Origin: Chrysogorgia sp. JL179-B06 | Taxonomy: Eukaryota > Cnidaria > Anthozoa > Scleralcyonacea > Chrysogorgiidae | Length of the DNA stretch: 64,000 bases | Assembly (NCBI GenBank): GCA_035772405.1 | Contig: JAYKKM010000475.1 | Coordinates: 186,001-250,000 of the forward strand | Direction of reading: 5' to 3' | Part shown: piece by piece, positions 61,711 to 64,000 of the stretch | Numbering within the stretch: position 1 is the stretch's first letter | Layout: every line of letters begins with the position of its first letter | The notes under the pieces: model-generated | Databases searched by the model: none | What the model saw: only the letters and a program-made list of their open reading frames with translations | What the model was told of the DNA's origin: nothing | Translations under genes and position numbers: made by a program

Positions 61711-61985
61711 AACCAAAAAACGAAGAGCAAGAAAAGCGTGTGGGTACTATTTTAGGACCTCCAAGGAATATAACAGAGAGGGCGAACAGTGATTTGAAAG
61801 AAGAATGTAAGGATTTAATAGACTTCAGTTTGGCTGATTTTAGATTTGACGTTCCCGACGAAATGTTGAGTAATTTCCCGATGCGTGCGAGTGAAGGTGA
61901 GAGGGTATCAAATGTTAACACGAACATGTCGAGTTGTGTGTTCAATAATTGTACTTTCAATTTTGCTGAAAAGTGGTTCTTGTAA
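61711..61985 (+). CDS. Unidentified short ORF inside the nested foldback region
   Basis: An open frame from just after a stop at 61710 to TAA at 61983-61985, about 90 codons (ending CVFNNCTFNFAEKWFL). The most likely internal start is not clear; no ATG occurs early. A basic MPPKRRFR segment lies just upstream (from 61686) in another frame, so an older N-terminus may have been lost through a frame break. I recognise no family. It could be a fragment of a transposon-carried gene or an exon of a neighbouring host gene. Confidence 0.35.
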
Positions 61986-62089
61986 AGAGCTAGATCGTGG
62001 TAGTTCTTAAATTTGAATGTTGTTGTGCGAGAATTATCATTATGTGTTGAAACTATAATTATGTTAATGTAAAATACGATCTTTATACA

Positions 62090-62150
62090 AAAAATCTTTA
62101 TATAAAAATCTTTATATAAAAAATCTTTATATGAAAATCTTTATTCACGA
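62090..62150. repeat. Short tandem repeat of AAAATCTTTATAT units
   Basis: Four degenerate copies of a 16-18 bp unit. Confidence 0.8.
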
Positions 62151-62470
62151 GAAGTATTGTGTTTCTGCATGAATAAGTGTGCTTTAGCTATTATAAAGAC
62201 GCATGCATGTGACTAATTTCGTAGCAGCAATTGGATAGTTGGTTTATGAATTATTAATGTTATTTGATGAAATTACTCAAAAGGTTCCACGTTTAGTGTT
62301 GTAGAATCGACACATGCAATTTCTCAGTGATATCAAGTGGTTTAGTTAAATAACTACAAAGACATGCTGGATTTTTCAACAAGTCATTATGCAGTGTGAA
62401 GTATTATAACATTGACCTCGGTCTGGATAATTCTTGATATCATGCTCAGCCTCATCCAATAATTGTATAA

Positions 62471-62916
62471 GGCCAAGTAAAAAAATATAGTAGTTTATCG
62501 TCCTAACTTTGAAAAAAAGGAGAATGCGGGCGCTTTTATATATATATATATTTTTTCAAGATGGCTTCTCCGAAATGGCCATCACCTTCCAAAACCTATT
62601 TTTAACACATTAAATCTATTTAACGTGGTATTACAAGCACAAACAAGAATTGAATGGATTTCTCTACAACTGTTTCGATACCGAAGATTGCGCCAAAACA
62701 AATTGTGGCGTGTAAAACCAGAAATGAACCGAAAAGTCCCGAAAGTTAACGGAAGATACCGAAACGCACGAAAATGGCCGAAAGGTTGCGCAAAAGGCCC
62801 CAAAAACAAGACAGATTTTCGATGCAAATATAATAAAAAATAAAATAAAATTTGATGCGGCCGGAAAAAAGAATGCGGGCGGGGACGCTAAACTACTTTA
62901 TTTTTTTACTTGGCCT
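62471..62916. mobile_element. TIR MITE with GGCCAAGTAAAAAAATA ends
   Basis: GGCCAAGTAAAAAAATATAG on the left is mirrored by TTTATTTTTTTACTTGGCC on the right, with TAGTTTA/TAAACTA continuing the match for about 27 bases. Inside are GAATGCGGGCG words at both ends. A 72-codon open frame (62625-62843) of basic composition has no recognisable domain. Confidence 0.75.
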
Positions 62917-63030
62917 AATATCTCAAGAACTAAGTAAAATATGGAAAAGTTGTAAATTAATATTCTTCATTATTGTAAGAGTTCGTTCAAATAAAACAAA
63001 CTTAGTTTTCGTGTCATATATACACTTTTA

Positions 63031-64000
63031 AATGCTTTCCTCCATCCGTGTTATAAACTGGTAGAGGATTTGAGTGAAAAAGATGGATAAACATTTGAAT
63101 TATGGCCAAATTTCTCTAGCAGAAGAATGTATTCAAAATGATTTATGTTATGTATCAATTAAAAACAAAGCAGTTTTGTATTCACTCGAAAATAATAGAA
63201 AATGTTGATTTTGAAAGATGTTACAATTAGGCCAGCAAGAAATTTGCCTCAGCATTTTTGATAATTTTATCATTCGATTTTTGAAGTAATTCAAAGAAAA
63301 CAAACTATATAAGCTAGATATAATTAGCAGGAAATGAAAATAGATGCGCGATAAAATACAACCTCGTACCCAAGGGTTTTAAACCCGCCATCGCGGACTT
63401 AAAACCCTGGGTAACAGCGGGTGGGACGAAAACTACTATTTCCGAGTATTTTGGCTGTGGAAATGTGGGGAAATTTCATTCGCAAAATTGTGCTTCCACT
63501 GTCATGGGAACATTCGAAACAAAGCAAATTCTTCCGACAACGCCATAGCCTGCGTGGCGGCGTTAGGGGGAGGGGGGAAGGGAGGAGGGAACGCCTGCAC
63601 GAAAGACCCATGATTTTGGATTTCCGCCCACATGAAAAACTGTCAAAAACAACCAATCAGCGACTAGCGGGCTTTCCTCGATGATTAAAACATTTCACTT
63701 CGGGCCGAATCGTGAAATATCCATGTCTGAAACTCCGTAAAAAGCTTGACTGCATCTGGTGGAAACAAGATTTATTTTTAAAATTTATTCAAGCAATCGT
63801 GTAGACATGGAAGCACAGAGTTGATTCTGACTGAGGCTTGTGAATCAATCGGCTTTGCATTACTACGCAGTGAAACTTTCTCCGAGCGGGTTTGAAGGTC
63901 TTGCGGCAGAAAAAATAAGAAATGCTTTTGAACTTTATAACTTTATGGAATCAGTATTAACACATGCGAAAGGAGACAGCAATGTGGCACCAACCGATAA
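63031..64000. other. Downstream sequence to the window end
   Basis: AT-rich to 63360. At 63362 a MITE-like end begins (CCTCGTACCCAAGGGTTTTA) with a nearby inverted match (TTAAAACCCTGGGTAACA). A GC-rich stretch of GGGGAGGGGGGAAGGGAGGA follows near 63565. Open frames at 63399-63684 on both strands look like repeat translations. No gene is supported. Confidence 0.4.

Larger units (their letters stand above)
60768..63030. mobile_element. Nested set of foldback elements
   Basis: Outer ends: AAAGTGTATATGACACGAAA (60768) is mirrored by TTTTCGTGTCATATATACAC (63008-63027), and CTTATTTGAACGAAC is mirrored by GTTCGTTCAAATAA. A second pair, GTCGAACTTCACATGTGC near 60876 and GCACATGTGAAGTTCGACG near 61382, lies inside it. 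A third element sits in that pair (60914-61348, ends CTTAAAGTGCCC and GGGCACTTTAA), and a fourth at 62471-62916. The outer terminal words resemble those of elements A-C at 49-51 kb. Confidence 0.75.

Noticed and set aside
62625..62843. 72-codon basic open frame as a gene
   Set aside because: It lies inside a TIR MITE, has no recognisable domain, and its composition follows the local repeat.

Overview
The window looks like a chromosomal fragment from a marine invertebrate animal. It is AT-rich, has spliced genes with long introns, and is saturated with transposon remnants, foldback MITEs and microsatellites. An anthozoan or other cnidarian is my best guess from the mixture of CR1/Jockey-like, R2-clade and BEL/Pao retroelements and the palindromic MITEs, but no marker here fixes the taxon. 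Nothing is prokaryotic.

Two host genes can be built exon by exon with matching splice sites and phases, both on the + strand. (1) Positions 2861-8438 encode a PAQR-family seven-transmembrane protein of the MMD (monocyte to macrophage differentiation factor) type: six coding exons, 218 aa. Its last intron holds an R2-clade retrotransposon remnant inserted in an AATGC/AATAC-type microsatellite. (2) Positions 15981 to about 59454 (or beyond 60612) encode a roughly 1,657-aa homologue of myosin phosphatase Rho-interacting protein (MPRIP/TRIOBP family): a Cys-rich actin-binding-like N-terminus, one PH domain, a Ser/Thr-rich linker exon at 22389-22525 that restores the frame, and a very long coiled coil. 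A candidate internal first exon (33661-33711) is in phase with the coiled-coil exon and could give a PH-less isoform.

The introns of gene 2 make up most of the window. They carry a CR1/Jockey-like LINE (18.4-20.6 kb), a young but frame-broken BEL/Pao LTR retrotransposon with 275-bp LTRs (25558-31344), a cluster of tRNA-derived palindromic SINE/MITE copies (34.5-35.8 kb), a 3.5-kb satellite of a telomere-like 14-mer (41.4-44.9 kb), a row of three abutting foldback elements sharing CTTTAAAG junctions (49.4-51.0 kb), and a 663-bp hAT-like element with a perfect 8-bp target duplication (57860-58522). A tRNA-derived element has inserted at the splice donor of exon 11 and duplicated it (59437-59880). 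Downstream, 60.8-63.0 kb is a nested set of foldback elements enclosing a short unidentified ORF.

The intergenic interval 8.4-16 kb holds a 19-bp minisatellite, several TIR elements and a second CR1/Jockey-like LINE on the minus strand (10.9-12.65 kb). The two host genes show no evident functional link: one is a membrane receptor-like protein, the other a cytoskeletal scaffold.
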